A stretch of DNA of 64,000 nucleotides, from positions 39,026,762 to 39,090,761 of the forward strand of contig NC_053042.1 in the NCBI RefSeq assembly GCF_003473485.1. The letters are read 5' to 3'. Positions within the stretch are counted from its first letter, which is position 1. Every line of letters starts with the position of its first letter. This DNA comes from Medicago truncatula. Lineage: Eukaryota > Streptophyta > Magnoliopsida > Fabales > Fabaceae. The notes beneath the pieces were generated by a model. That model did no database searches. It had not been told where the DNA came from and worked only from the letters and a program-made list of their open reading frames with translations. Below are positions 10,604-21,945 of the stretch, one piece after another. The translations under genes were made by a program, and so were the position numbers.

Positions 10604-13147
10604 ATGGCTGAATCGCTCCTCTTCGGCCTTGCAGAGTCGTTCATTGTGAAACTAGCTTCTAGTGCTGTTAAACAAGCTTCTCTTGCGCTTGGCGTCTACC
10701 AAGATTTGCAAGAAATCAGAGACACCATTTCATTCATCAAAGCAGTGCTGCTGGATGCTGAGAAAAAGCAGCATCAAAACCAGGAGCTTCGTGAATGGAT
10801 GAGACAGATTAAGCGCATCTTCTCCAAAGCCGAAGACATTATCGACGATTTTGAGTGCGAGGCACTGCAGAAACAAGTCGTCAACACTTCCGGCAGTAGG
10901 AGAAAGAAGGTACGGCGTTTCTTATCAAGTTCTAATCCTATTGTTTACCGCCTTAAAATTGCGCATCGTATCCAACATATCAAAGAGAGCTTGAATAAGG
11001 TTGCAGAAATTAGAGATAAATTTGGCCTTCACATCAAAGAGAGTGATGATCGTGTTGTGCAAAGACGGGAAACTCATTCTCATGTAAATGATTCTGATGT
11101 GATAGGAAGGGAACAAGATAAACAGAAAATTGTAGAACTCTTATTCGACGATAGTGATGATAAAAATCTATCTGTTGTTGCTATTGTGGGACTTGGAGGT
11201 ATGGGAAAGACTACACTTGCAAAAGTTGTGTTTAATGATAAGAGTGTAGTTGACTCTTTTCCATTAAAGATGTGGATATGCGTCTCGGATGATTTTGATG
11301 TTAAGAATCTGCTTGTTAAGATTATTGGATCTGCTCCTGACCAAAATCACCAGGAGAACATTAAAAACTTTAGTTTGGAGCAACTGAAAAATCGTCTTAG
11401 AGACATACTTGCTGGTCAAAAGTTCTTACTTGTTTTGGACGATGTGTGGAATGAGGATCGTGTCAAATGGGAAGAATTTAGGGGTTTAATACCAGCAGGT
11501 GCTCAAGGAAGTAAAGTACTAGTGACTTCACGTAGCGACACGGTAGCTAACATGATGGGCACTTACACTTCTTACAATTTGCAAGGGCTTTCTAAAGAGG
11601 ACTCATTGTCTGTATTTGTAAAATGGGCTTTTAAAGAGGGAGAAGAGAGTAAACATCCTGAACTAATGGAGATTGGAAAAGATATTGTGCTTAAATGTGG
11701 AGGGCTTCCATTGGCCCTAAGGACATTGGGGAGTTCGCTGTTCTTAAAAGTTGATATACAAGAGTGGAAGTTTGTTAGGGACAATGAGATTTGGAATTTA
11801 CCGCAAAAAGACGAGGACATTTTACCAGCAATCAAATTAAGTTATGATCAATTACCTTCTTATTTAAAACAGTGTTTTGCTTGCTTCTCCCTCTTTGAAA
11901 AAGACTTCCATTTCAACAGTTTTCATACAATTGTACTCTGGGAGGCACTTGGTTTTCTTCAATCACCAAACAAGGGTGACACTTTGAAAGATATTGGCAA
12001 CAAGTTTTTAAAAGAGCTACGGTCAAGATCTTTTCTTCAAGATTTTATTGACTATGGTTATGCTTGCAAATTCAAATTGCACGATCTAGTGCATGACCTT
12101 GCATTGTATGTTTCAAGAGACGAGTTTCAATTGTTGAACTCCCATAGTGACAATATATCTGAAAATGCCTTACATTTGTCATTTACTAAAAATTATTTGT
12201 TTGGAAAAACTCCACTTCCCAGAGGTTTGAGAACCATACTTTTCCCAGTCGGAGTCAACAACGAAGCTTTCTTGAATACTTTGGTATCAAGGTGCACATG
12301 CTTGCGGGTTTTGCAAATAAATAATTCTGGATATGAGAGCTTGCCTAGCTCCATTGGTAAATTAAAACACTTGAGATATCTCAATCTTGAAGATAATGAA
12401 AAACTCAAGAGCGTCCCTGATTCAGTGTGCAAACTCCAAAATTTAATAAATTTGGACCTCAGTGGATGCATAAAGCTACAAGAATTGCCCAATGGAATAG
12501 GAAACTTAATCAGTCTACAACAACTACATATAACCACATTGCAATCTAAATTTCCAGACAATGAGATTGCAAAATTGACTTTTCTAGAAATATTAACGCT
12601 TGTTGATTGTGACAACTTGGAGTCATTGTTTGAAGGAATAGAAGAACTTCCGAGTCTTAAATTTTTGGATATTTATTCTTGTAAGAGTCTAAGGTCAGTG
12701 CCTCTTCATGTCATTCCAAACTTAGAGAGTTTGTCTATTGGTAACTGCTATAGGTTGAATTTGTCGATGGGCCATGACAACCAAATTGCCAAGTTAAGGT
12801 TAAAGTTATTGGCTCTCGAATCTTTGCCACAACTGCTGGCTTTTCCTGAGTGGCTGCAAGGATCTGTGAACACATTACAGTCCTTGGTAATTGTTGATTG
12901 TGACCATCTTAAGGATCTTCCTGAGTGGCTGTCAACTATGATTTATCTCAAAACACTTTCAATCCAAGATTGTCCAACACTGCTTTCGCTCCCAGATGGT
13001 GTGCATCACCTCCGAAACCTTGAATATTTGAAAATTAAAGGTTGTCCTGAATTGTGTAGAAGATACGAAACAAAAGTTGGACAGGATTGGCCCAAGATAT
13101 CACACATCAAACAAGTTATTATTGAATCACCCGAGCTAGAAGATTAG
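10604..13147 (+). CDS. CC-NBS-LRR disease resistance protein (RGA-like CNL)
   Basis: Intracellular immune receptor of the RGA type, encoded by one exon of 847 aa. An in-frame Met 28 codons upstream (10520) would give 875 aa; I prefer 10604 because MAESLLFGLAESFIVKLAS matches the usual family N-terminus. In the 847-aa numbering the Rx-type coiled-coil region has an EDVID-like AEDIIDDFE. NB-ARC motifs follow in order: P-loop GLGGMGKTT (196-204), RNBS-A MWICVSDDFD, kinase-2 LLVLDDVW (D279-D280), RNBS-B GSKVLVTSRSDTV, GLPL CGGLPLAL (365-372), RNBS-D CFACFSLFEKDF (424-435), and an MHD-position motif written LHD (492-494), Leu replacing Met. About 300 residues of leucine-rich repeats follow (LRVLQINNSGYESLPSSIG, LRYLNLEDNEKL, LINLDLSGCIKLQELP). 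The family hydrolyses ATP and triggers cell death on effector sensing; that function is inferred. It is short for the class but complete. A MITE lies upstream and a foldback begins about 74 bp downstream. Confidence 0.93.
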   Translation: MAESLLFGLAESFIVKLASSAVKQASLALGVYQDLQEIRDTISFIKAVLLDAEKKQHQNQELREWMRQIKRIFSKAEDIIDDFECEALQKQVVNTSGSRRKKVRRFLSSSNPIVYRLKIAHRIQHIKESLNKVAEIRDKFGLHIKESDDRVVQRRETHSHVNDSDVIGREQDKQKIVELLFDDSDDKNLSVVAIVGLGGMGKTTLAKVVFNDKSVVDSFPLKMWICVSDDFDVKNLLVKIIGSAPDQNHQENIKNFSLEQLKNRLRDILAGQKFLLVLDDVWNEDRVKWEEFRGLIPAGAQGSKVLVTSRSDTVANMMGTYTSYNLQGLSKEDSLSVFVKWAFKEGEESKHPELMEIGKDIVLKCGGLPLALRTLGSSLFLKVDIQEWKFVRDNEIWNLPQKDEDILPAIKLSYDQLPSYLKQCFACFSLFEKDFHFNSFHTIVLWEALGFLQSPNKGDTLKDIGNKFLKELRSRSFLQDFIDYGYACKFKLHDLVHDLALYVSRDEFQLLNSHSDNISENALHLSFTKNYLFGKTPLPRGLRTILFPVGVNNEAFLNTLVSRCTCLRVLQINNSGYESLPSSIGKLKHLRYLNLEDNEKLKSVPDSVCKLQNLINLDLSGCIKLQELPNGIGNLISLQQLHITTLQSKFPDNEIAKLTFLEILTLVDCDNLESLFEGIEELPSLKFLDIYSCKSLRSVPLHVIPNLESLSIGNCYRLNLSMGHDNQIAKLRLKLLALESLPQLLAFPEWLQGSVNTLQSLVIVDCDHLKDLPEWLSTMIYLKTLSIQDCPTLLSLPDGVHHLRNLEYLKIKGCPELCRRYETKVGQDWPKISHIKQVIIESPELED

Positions 13148-13220
13148 ATGGAATTCATGGGTATCAAAATCAAAATTTGAAGGTACTTATTTTCTCTTGT
13201 TTTTATTATCATTTATTGTT

Positions 13221-13643
13221 GAATAAGCCATCAACTTGGTCTATAAATTATCACTGTCTCTCTAATTTAATCCCTAAAATAATATAGTCCTGAAGATCTT
13301 AATTGCAAGGAATAATTTAACGGACTTATATACTTGTATACTTTACAAACTAATTATATTTACATGCTTTAACAAGATTGTACTAAAAAAAATATGGAAA
13401 ATGTTAACAAGTGTCTCGGAGGCGCTGGTTAAGAGAATAAATATAGTAATTTTTGCATTGAAAGATGTGTAATCAATGCATTAAAAGTTTAAAAAGTTTC
13501 TTTTTTGAGTTGCAATTTCTTCTTTTGGCTTCCTTAACTAGTATCTCTGTAACACTAGCTAATATGACCCATTTTATTTACATGCTTTAGAGACTAAATT
13601 AAAGTGGAATTAATTGTTTGAAGATTAAATTGATGGTTTATTC
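13221..13643. mobile_element. Foldback MITE in the 3' flank of the NBS-LRR gene (~423 bp)
   Basis: The left end gaataagccatcaacttggt pairs with the right end attaaattgatggtttattc, and the inner ctctctaatttaatcc pairs with the ttagagactaaatt block near 13590. It begins 73 bp after the stop codon, so a normal 3' UTR probably runs into it. Confidence 0.6.
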
Positions 13644-13901
13644 AATTATTGTCTAGAAGATTGTCGTTTTTAAAATCTAAGGGAAGTGATTTTCTTATCT
13701 ATATGCTTTAATGTTTATGTTTGTATAATAAATAGTAAATTCTAGCATTTATAATATTTTCAATATCAACAGTTTATTCATATTTCATTCTATTTTCTTG
13801 TGTTATTGTTGATATCGTGACAAAGTAACATAAGAATAAGAATGAAAATAGAATATGATTTGTTAGAAGATTATATATATTTTTTATTTTGATAATATGT
13901 A

Positions 13902-14073
13902 CTACCTCTATTCCTAGGATCATTTTGATAAAATCATGGAAATTAAAAAAAATATGTAAAATAAATAAGGGTATGTTGGTAAAGAAATAATTAATGTAGT
14001 TGAAAATAACCAGAGTCTTTTAAAAAAGGACAAATTTTTTTTTTTCAAAAGGATCTTATAATTAAGGACGGAG

Positions 14074-14074
<1 letters not shown>
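13902..14074. mobile_element. Stowaway-like MITE (173 bp)
   Basis: The left end ctacctctattcctaggatc pairs with the right end, the complement of tacctccgtccttaattata, with matching ttttga blocks inside. TA flanks both ends (13900-13901 and 14075-14076). Confidence 0.7.
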
Positions 14075-14120
<46 letters not shown>

Positions 14121-14121
14121 T
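14075..14121. repeat. (TTA)n microsatellite, about 15 units
   Basis: An uninterrupted run of the tta trinucleotide starts immediately at the right edge of the preceding MITE. It is the reason an Asn-rich spurious frame appears on the minus strand. Confidence 0.95.
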
Positions 14122-14950
14122 TGCAAATTGTGATCTTTATAATTATATATTAACTAAGAGTAATCAATGCATATTTCTTTCAAGTATTTTACATGTTTAT
14201 AAGTTTTATTATAAATTTTTTGTTTACGTATCTTATCCTAAATTTTAAAAAATTCACTTATCTGGTATTGTATTGTACTTGCAGTTATACCATGTATCTG
14301 GGTTTCATAGCGGTAGATAATGCATTCATCCCTCTTATGTAATCAAATTGAGTTTAAAATGGGCAACTAACTTGTACCAAAAAAAAAAAAAATTGGGCAA
14401 CTAACTATAGTTTAAAATCATTTCCTTTTACTAATAAACTATTAGATTTAAATTAGTGAATGTCGAATTGACAATAATTTATGGACTTTTGCAGATAATG
14501 GATTGCATGCGAGAAAAAAACCGTGTTGTACGTAGCTAACTGGTGCATTAAATGATTTGCAAGAATCCAGGGTTTGGAAATCCTTCACTGGTTGCAATCT
14601 TGCAATGTGATACCCCAAGCTTCACTGATTGCTTCTGTTCTGCACTTTGCATCGCATGTTGGAACTTGACCATCAACGTTGTGTTTTTTCTTGTTTGATG
14701 AATGTACTTCGAGTTTTATACACTTGTGTTTAGGATTGGATATTTTATTTTAGTTCAAAAAAATAAAAAAACTTGAAAGACCTGCATAATTTGTACTTTT
14801 ATTTATTTCATTTGATCGATTTTAAGTATCTCTTTAGTAGCCTGTCAATTCACTCATAATTTTTTTTCAGATTTCATCACCACAATCACAATTGGGCGTG
14901 GATCCATTTGTTGTGGCATTCAAATTCATCGAAACATTAGTTAATTCATA
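14122..14950. other. Intergenic, no gene recognised
   Basis: The base composition rises at 14480-14720 (gataatggattgcatgcgag, ccaagcttcactgattgctt), which could be an unassigned 3'-UTR or pseudo-exon. No reading frame or splice pair can be supported. Confidence 0.35.
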
Positions 14951-15092
14951 CTTCCTCAGTTTCAAAATATAAATAATATTTACTTTTTAGGTTCATTCAT
15001 TTAATAATGTATGTAATTCATATGGACCACATACATCATTAAATCAATGAACTTAAAAAGTGAATTTTGCTTATATTTTGAAACGGATTGAG
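14951..15092. mobile_element. Stowaway-type MITE (142 bp) with TA target duplication
   Basis: The left end cttcctcagtttcaaaatat pairs with the right end atattttgaaacggattgag. TA lies on both sides (14949-14950 and 15093-15094). The centre folds through ttcattcatttaataatgta and its inverted partner. Confidence 0.8.
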
Positions 15093-15740
15093 TATTCAAC
15101 TCACTTTCAACTTAGATTAATTATATTAAAATCAATTCTATCAGAATCAATTCTCTCAGTCACCGAACCACGCTAAATAAGGTGAATAGTTGTTGGAATA
15201 TATGGATCACTTACTATGTTGATGCTTCTACGAGAGACATATATTATTTTTTATATAAAAAATAATTAAATTAACGCACTACCCGAACAAACGAATGATC
15301 ATTATAATCACTAGCGTCCAAATGAGCACGTGTCAGTCTGTCCGCTCTTTTCTACTGCACTAACGTGTGTATATATTTCATTATATTTTTTATATATATA
15401 AATTAATATATAGTATATCATACACAAATATAATTTAGTTAACACACGTAGAAAAACAACAAAATTGAGATCTGAATTAAAATTGAAATAAAACATAGTA
15501 CTAACATAACCTTAGCCTATTCTGAAAATCCTGTGAGACATCAATGTTATCCAAATCTTTCAAACTCTAACTAACGCCATCACATTCTTGAAAAACGAAA
15601 TTCATATGCCATGAAAAATAAGATTGAGTATACGTAGCGATCTTTCTTTTTGTCACGAAAATAGAGATGTTTCAACAATCCTTATCCTTATTATCTAATC
15701 CTAAACTACAATGCACACAACAATTGCAAAACCCTAATCC
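15093..15740. other. Intergenic, no gene recognised
   Basis: AT-rich sequence with no conserved frame. It leads into a CT-rich tract that looks like a 5' UTR. Confidence 0.35.
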
Positions 15741-15779
15741 TTGGCTTTGAGCGGGAAAATTCTGATTTAACCATATTTA

Positions 15780-16456
15780 ATGGCATTTTTGAATTTCAAA
15801 TCATGTACCCTTTTGAAATGTGTGCATATGTGCCTAATTAATGCAAATTTTGAAATTCAAATATCCCACCACTTGGAATTGTGCTCGCTTCTTTCCAAGG
15901 CATGCAGTTACCCACTCCACTTCTCAATGCAAAGGCATCTGAACAAACCTATTTCCTTGCATTTTGCTCTCACTCCCTCTCTCTCACTCCCCTCTCACAC
16001 CCATTTTTCTCTAATCAGAAAAAGTCAGCGATTTTCAATCCCTCTTCTCTTCTCTCTCACTCCAATTTTCTCTCTAAAAAAAAAAGCCTCACCAAGGCAA
16101 AAAGCATCTTCAAGTCGTTTTCTTTTCATTGTTTCTCGCGTAGCTCTTCGTGTCTTAGTTTCTCGCATAGCTCTTCGTGTCTTAGTTTGGGTGTTCTCTT
16201 CATCGCCGGTCAGCCTCACCAAGGCAATAAGCATCTTCAAGTTTTATTGAAAGAGAATGCTTCTATATATGCAACAAAATTTTCAAGACCTTCGATCCCT
16301 CGGTATGCGTTTTCAGTTTCGTTACGTTTTGATTGATTTTGATTTCGCGATTAGGGTTTTGGTATCACCGGTGTTGTTTTGATTGATTTTTCCGATTTGA
16401 TAGGAAAGGAGCTTGAAGAAGGTGAAGTTCTCAGTGAATCGCACTGTCGCGGAAGG
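15780..16456 (+). other. Possible captured gene fragment: CT-rich leader, short exon, GT-AG intron, second exon
   Basis: A CT-rich leader (15960-16240) resembling a plant 5' UTR holds a small internal duplication (gtagctcttcgtgtcttag near 16140 and again near 16167). An exon-like segment around 16256-16301 is followed by gtatgcgttttcag. The next segment, starting near 16405 after gatttgatag, continues as GKELEEGEVLSESHCRG before another gtttttct donor-like site at 16456. I do not recognise the protein family. The order leader-exon-intron-exon suggests a genuine or captured gene piece, but no complete reading frame exists. Confidence 0.3.
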
Positions 16457-16771
16457 TTTTTCTTTTCATCAACAATCTTCTCTCTCGTTCTCTGCTCTTC
16501 TCCTCTCTCATTGACTTTTTGTATTAAACTACCTATACATGTTGTGATAAGCTTTAAAGAATGTAATCCAAAGTTTGTTCTTGCTATGAAATTTTCCATT
16601 GAAAAACTGCCACTCATGTTTATTTGTATCCTATTATTCCTACTCCATGAGTATCTTGACATCATGAGCCACTATCATCACGATAATGGGTGTGAATAAC
16701 TAATATGAAATATAGTTCCATTAGATGTAAATTTGCACAACAAGTATTGTCAATGTTATGATAAAATAGTG

Positions 16772-17262
16772 TGCAAATAAAAAAACTTTACATAAAGTGA
16801 TAAAGATTGTCTTTTGAGAAAATAGTGATAGTTTTGGTATACTTTGTCGAGGTGGTTTCTGTTTTTTGTGGTCTGTTCTCGAAGGGCAGCAGGCTGCAGT
16901 GCCTCTTTGTTGGCTGCCTCTTTGTTGGTTTCTGTTTCTGTCACTAGGAATCATTGTGATGTTGGTGTTTTAGGGGCTGCACCTCTTTTGTTTTGTGCCT
17001 AGCCTTTTTCTTTTGTTTTCTTTTCGTAATCAAGGGGAAGACGTATGCGTTTGGTTTGTGTTTTATAGGACCCTCATGTTGTTTATAGCTCACTGGTGTC
17101 CTTTTTAATGCAAATAAATAAATAAACTTTACATAAATTGATAAAGATTGTCCTTTGAGAAAATAGTGATAGTTTTGGTGGACTTTGTCGAAGTGGTTTA
17201 TGTTTTTTGTGGTGTGCTCTCGAGGGACAACAGGCTGTGTGGTGCCTCTGTGTTGGCTGGGT
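16772..17262. repeat. Direct repeat pair (~140 bp each) separated by ~200 bp
   Basis: The block starting gcaaataaaaaaactttaca (16775-16918) recurs at 17111-17262 with about 10 changes. Landmarks in both are ataaagattgtc, gagaaaatagtgatagtttt and aggctg. The material between (16919-17108), ending in a short a/t tail, may be an insertion or the divergent rest of a tandem duplication. Confidence 0.7.
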
Positions 17263-19165
17263 GAGGGTGCTGCTATTTCAGGTAATTAATTTCAACAAAA
17301 GAGACCAATTGGCTATTTAATTTTACATATTGATAGTAAGCTATGTTACAGAATGTTAATTATGTTAATATCAATAAGTTAGTTATACATTAATTAGGTG
17401 ATTTGTCCCTATAGATACTATACTTTATTATTCATTTTACATCTTTTATCCGAATGACTCCTTACAAGTTTTACTCACTCTCAGGCTTCCAAATCTCTAT
17501 TAATCATTTCTCTTGAAATCCTCTGATTACTAAGAAGCTAATCATGTGTTAAATTATTATGACAGCGGAGACCAAGATTTCGTTGTGCCATTGCTAGGTT
17601 CTCGAACACTCATTCGTGAACTAGCTGATCTTCTGAAGTTCTAGATTACAGTCCCATATGGAGCTTGGTTCCGCAAAGGCCAGATAATTATATTTTTTTT
17701 AACAGTTTAACCATTTTCTGCATTTCGAAAAATAAGTTCAGTATTCTGTAGTATGGTTATGCATATTTTGGTCCCAATTACATATTGCTTGACAATATGT
17801 AATTACTTTTAACATATGGTTTTGGTGTTTGAAAGGAACATATGAATCTGTTATAATTTTTCATTATGTGGTAGGAACATATGAAACTACTAGGCTACTA
17901 ATGGAATCACATTGCAAATGGGCATACTTATGGAATCACGTTGTAAGCTACTAAGCTTTGATTGTGGAACGTATGAAGGCAGAGTGACATCTGATAACGA
18001 TCAGAATCAAAGCTACTAAGCTTAGATTGTGGCTTCTAGGGGCAGAGGAAAATGAGGAAGAAAAAGCACAATCAATTACAATCTGCTCTACATGTATAAT
18101 GTTTTCCATATTCGAATTATTTCAAATTGCAAGTAATTTAAATTGAGTTTTAAGGTAGTTTTCTTTGACTGCAAATATAAGGGCTTATTTCACAAGGTTA
18201 TACTTACATGTGTATATTCACTATTGAAGCTTATTTTGAGTTTCCGTGATGACTTACTTTATCGAAATCACGGTGTGCCGCCGCGATTTCGAAAAAGTTA
18301 TAGGGTGCAGCTTTTACAATAACTAAAAATTAACTAATGATTTGCCTGAAGTTTCTAATTCTTTTTACTGGTCCGATTACAGTCTCTCTCTGATGATTTT
18401 CTACAACTATCAGATTTGATTGAATCAACTAAGGTTAATTATTTTGTCCATAATTTTTGCAAGATAACTCTTCGGTCTACTGTTTTAGGTCAAAATTAAT
18501 TTATTTTGTGTATAGAACAATAGTTATGCAGACCACCCATTTCAATAGGATAATGTCAAAATTAATTTATGCAGACCATCCATTTCAATAATCAATAATG
18601 TTTGTTTGGGTTTGTTTGTATAATAGCAGGTTTTTTAAGATTTGTTTTGTGTATAATGTGTCATTTCACTCCACGTAGCTAATCTTAGTGTTTGTTCATG
18701 AATAGAAAGTGGCTCATAAAACAATTTAAGGGTTCGATTGTTCTATATTATTTTTGCTCATCTCTCTTAGTGTTTGAAATTAGTTCAAAGAGTGGTCTAA
18801 AAATTCTGCTAACATATGAGGATGACGCTTGCATTGATAGTTTTCTAAAAAAAAAAAAAAAACCGCATTGTATACACATAAATTCCTTGAAATATAATTG
18901 TATACACAACGTACACTACATACGAGGTCAACTTTACGTTGCAATATCCAAGGAGACCTCCAGGAATGGGTTGAAGATTTTAATGACTGATGAGATGAGA
19001 ATAGTAAAAGCATGAATAACACTTCAAATGTAGTTATAAGGAGATTTTCTGCAATCTACTGATTTAAGGTATTTTTTTAATGTATTTTTTTTAGAAACAA
19101 TTTATTTTGTACCGCAAGCATATTTAATTTCAATACATTTGCATGTTTTGTTTCCAATCGAGATG
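17263..19165. other. Intergenic, possibly the internal part of a Helitron
   Basis: No gene is supported. At 17944-18030 the word agctactaagctt(a/t)gattgtgg occurs twice, about 60 bp apart. Several short open frames at 18692-19015 span an A tract and lack family features. Whether this belongs to the Helitron ending at 19196 cannot be settled because the 5' terminus was not identified. Confidence 0.35.
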
Positions 19166-19196
19166 ACCCGTGCGACAGCACGGGTGGATGGTCTAG
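19166..19196 (+). mobile_element. Probable Helitron 3' terminus
   Basis: A GC-rich hairpin, acccgtgcgacagcacgggt (19166-19185), is followed after seven bases by CTAG (19193-19196) and then T. A 3' hairpin a few bases before CTRR with insertion before T is the known signature of Helitrons. The 5' terminus (a TC start) was not located, so the element's extent is unknown. Confidence 0.6.
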
Positions 19197-19328
19197 TAAT
19201 GATAGTTGGACACCCTATTTTTTTAACACTTATTCAATGTTTCTTTCCTTTTTTTTTTTCTTCATCTCTCGTTTCATCACATCATCAACTTTATAACACT
19301 ATTCTCTCTATTTCTTTATCTTTTTTTT

Positions 19329-20109
19329 AGGCTTAAGTGCAGTTTTGCCACCTCTATTTTAACTGAATCTGAATTTTATCCTCTATTTTAAAATTCGGAA
19401 TATTACCCCCCCCAATTTAATGTTTTTCAGAATTTTGCCCCCCCACCACATTAGAGTGCATTTTGGCTGATGTGGCAATGATGATATGGATTTTAAAATT
19501 TTATCTTATTATCGACCTAATTCATTATTTAAATTAAATATTTTTAATTACAAAATTTAAATAATTTTTTAAAAAAATGAAAAAAAAAAACTTTGAAAAA
19601 TACAATAAAATGCAGGAAAAATACTAAAATAACTTTTTCTAAAAAATCGAAAAAAAAATACCATAAAATGCAAAAAAAAAAAAAATCTGAAAAATAGAGA
19701 TAAAACGTAGGGAAAAAAATCAGAATAAACGAAAAAAAAATCCATTAAAAAAGGAAGAAAGGATTGGAAAGGATTTTTGTACGCAAATATAAGGAAAATG
19801 TTTTGAAGGAAATATAAGGAAAATTATTATTATTATTATTTTAAGTTACATTTTTTATTTATTATCTTTTTTTTAATTCAGAATATTTTATATAGATAGT
19901 TTAAATAGGTGGATATTTTTTTAATATTATTTAAGCCACATCAGCCAACTCTTGGAAATTTTTAAATTGGAGGGGTGAAATTCCAATTTTTAAAATAGGT
20001 GGGCCAAAATTCCAAAAATCATTAAACTGGGGTAAAATTCCGAGTTTTAAAATATGGGGTAAAATCCCGATTCAGTCAAAACAGGGGGGACAAAATTGCA
20101 CTTAAGCCT
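19329..20109. mobile_element. Large foldback element (~781 bp)
   Basis: The left end aggcttaagtgcagttttgc pairs with the right end gacaaaattgcacttaagcc. Inverted pairing continues for about 170 bp per side, including ttggctgatgtgg on the left against ccacatcagccaa on the right. The centre is A-rich and holds no reading frame. Confidence 0.85.
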
Positions 20110-21496
20110 TCTTTTTCTTTTTATATGTCAACCTATCACATATATCAAAATTATTTATGAAAATATTTGAAAAAGATAAGAAAGGTTGAATCAATGCACT
20201 AACCTTAGCAACTATGGGATGATATGTAACAATATTGTCCGTCCTTGCTTGTTCAAAAAAAATATCATTCGTCCTTTGTCAATCTTATAGTTTTCTTCAC
20301 CCGTTTTTATATGTCAGATTAATGCGCACTGTAAAAAAGAAATTAATACATACATAATAGTTAAACTCGTGAAAAATGATGCCAAATCATGCCACTGATG
20401 GAGTCAAGGAGATTGGTGCATTATCAATCTTCATTCCATCATCAACTTCTTTCTGCATAATATTTAAGTTCCCTTTGATAAGTAAATAGATGGAAAGAGT
20501 GGATAAAAACATGTTAGACTAACCATTGATTTTTGAAAATAAGTCAATTGTATTGAATCTTACCGGACAGCTCTATGCTTTTGATAATGCTGGACAATTC
20601 TATGTTATAGTCACTTCAGAAGAAAAATGATGGGATGCAATAAGCAATAAAATATATACACGAACCATAAGGTTAATTTCTACCATCTTAATTCAAAAAA
20701 CAAATAAATTTACCACCCATCTTACATATTTGAATATTGCAATAATCAAATTAAATTGAATAAAATTTAAACTATTTGAGTCGAAATGCTCCAAAATCAA
20801 ATCAAATAAATAATAAAAAGAGAAGTACAAAATTAAAACAAATTACTAATTGTCATCCTTCCCATCGTTTAAGCGCTGAGATCATACGCAAGCAGGGACC
20901 GAAAGTTGGAAAAAACGCAGTCTTAGTTTTATGTTCCCACTACAAAGGGTGACTATCTTCTAGGTCTAATTTTTGTCGCCAACACCTTCATCTTCTATTC
21001 TTCATCCGCCTTCTGTCTCTCATATGGTTGATTGTTTCCCTTTTCCTTAATGCACCCTCTCTACCTTTCATACGGGTTGAGTTTCTTATTTCTCACTTTG
21101 GTCGCTATTCCTCTTCTTTGATATGTTGATGGGTTATCCCTCACATAATATCACCGTTACAGGCATAGGCCTCCAGTTTACCATTAACAGAGCCACTGAA
21201 AAAGGAAAAAAGAAAAATTAACACATAATTTCATCTATGAATTATCTACACAAAATTTGAACGAAAACATTGAAAACGAAGTAGAGATATAGAGAAATGA
21301 TGAGATAAAGAAATAGGTGATATAGAAGAATAAGTAAGAAAGTTAAAATTGGAGTGAATATGCATGCATGGTGGCAAAATGAACTACCTGATATGTTTCT
21401 CCACATTGTGCATTTCGTTTCCTTCCTTTTCGTTGGAAATGTGAAGCACTGATAATATTAACTACTATTTTATTCAATCGTTCTGAATATTAAGTT
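20110..21496. other. Intergenic, no gene recognised
   Basis: AT-rich with a somewhat GC-richer patch at 20870-21130. No motif or credible exon is seen. Confidence 0.4.
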
Positions 21497-21773
21497 GGGG
21501 TAATGGTGTTTTACCCCGTAATATAGGTCATTTTTGGTTTTACACTCTGTAAAAAAAAAATTGATTTACCTCCCTGTAAAATATTTTTGTTAATAGGTCA
21601 TTTAAAATCCAGAATTTCTGAAGAAAAAAAAATAAAAAATTGATTTTTGAATAAACTATTAGGGGGGTAAATCAAAACAAAAATATTTTACAGGGGGTAA
21701 ATAAAAAAAAATATTTTACAGAGTGTAAAACCAAAAATGACCTATATTACAGGGGGTAAAGCACTATTAACCC
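21497..21773. mobile_element. Foldback MITE (~277 bp)
   Basis: The left arm ggggtaatggtgttttaccc ... ttacactctgtaaa and the right arm ending taaagcactattaaccc are inverted copies of about 60 bp, sharing aataggtcatttttggtttt. A second inner pair, tacctccctgtaaaatattt and its complement, makes most of the element fold. Confidence 0.8.
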
Positions 21774-21945
21774 TATTAAGTTTAAACGAGTTTTTGATTA
21801 TACCAATGACAAATTTGTAGATAAGGAAACTACCATAAATCAATTATAACAGGGCATTTTTGGAAGAGAAAGAAGGCCAAACGAAAGCAAAGTTTTCCAT
21901 GTAGTGCATACGATCTAATGATAAGAAAACTTCAATTTAACTATA

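Noticed and set aside
13920..14126. Asn-rich open frame on the minus strand
   Set aside because: Entirely explained by the (TTA)n microsatellite and a MITE.
15780..16336. Two overlapping 150-aa plus-strand frames
   Set aside because: Ser/Leu-rich frames in a CT-rich leader; no domain and no conserved start, more likely UTR-like sequence.
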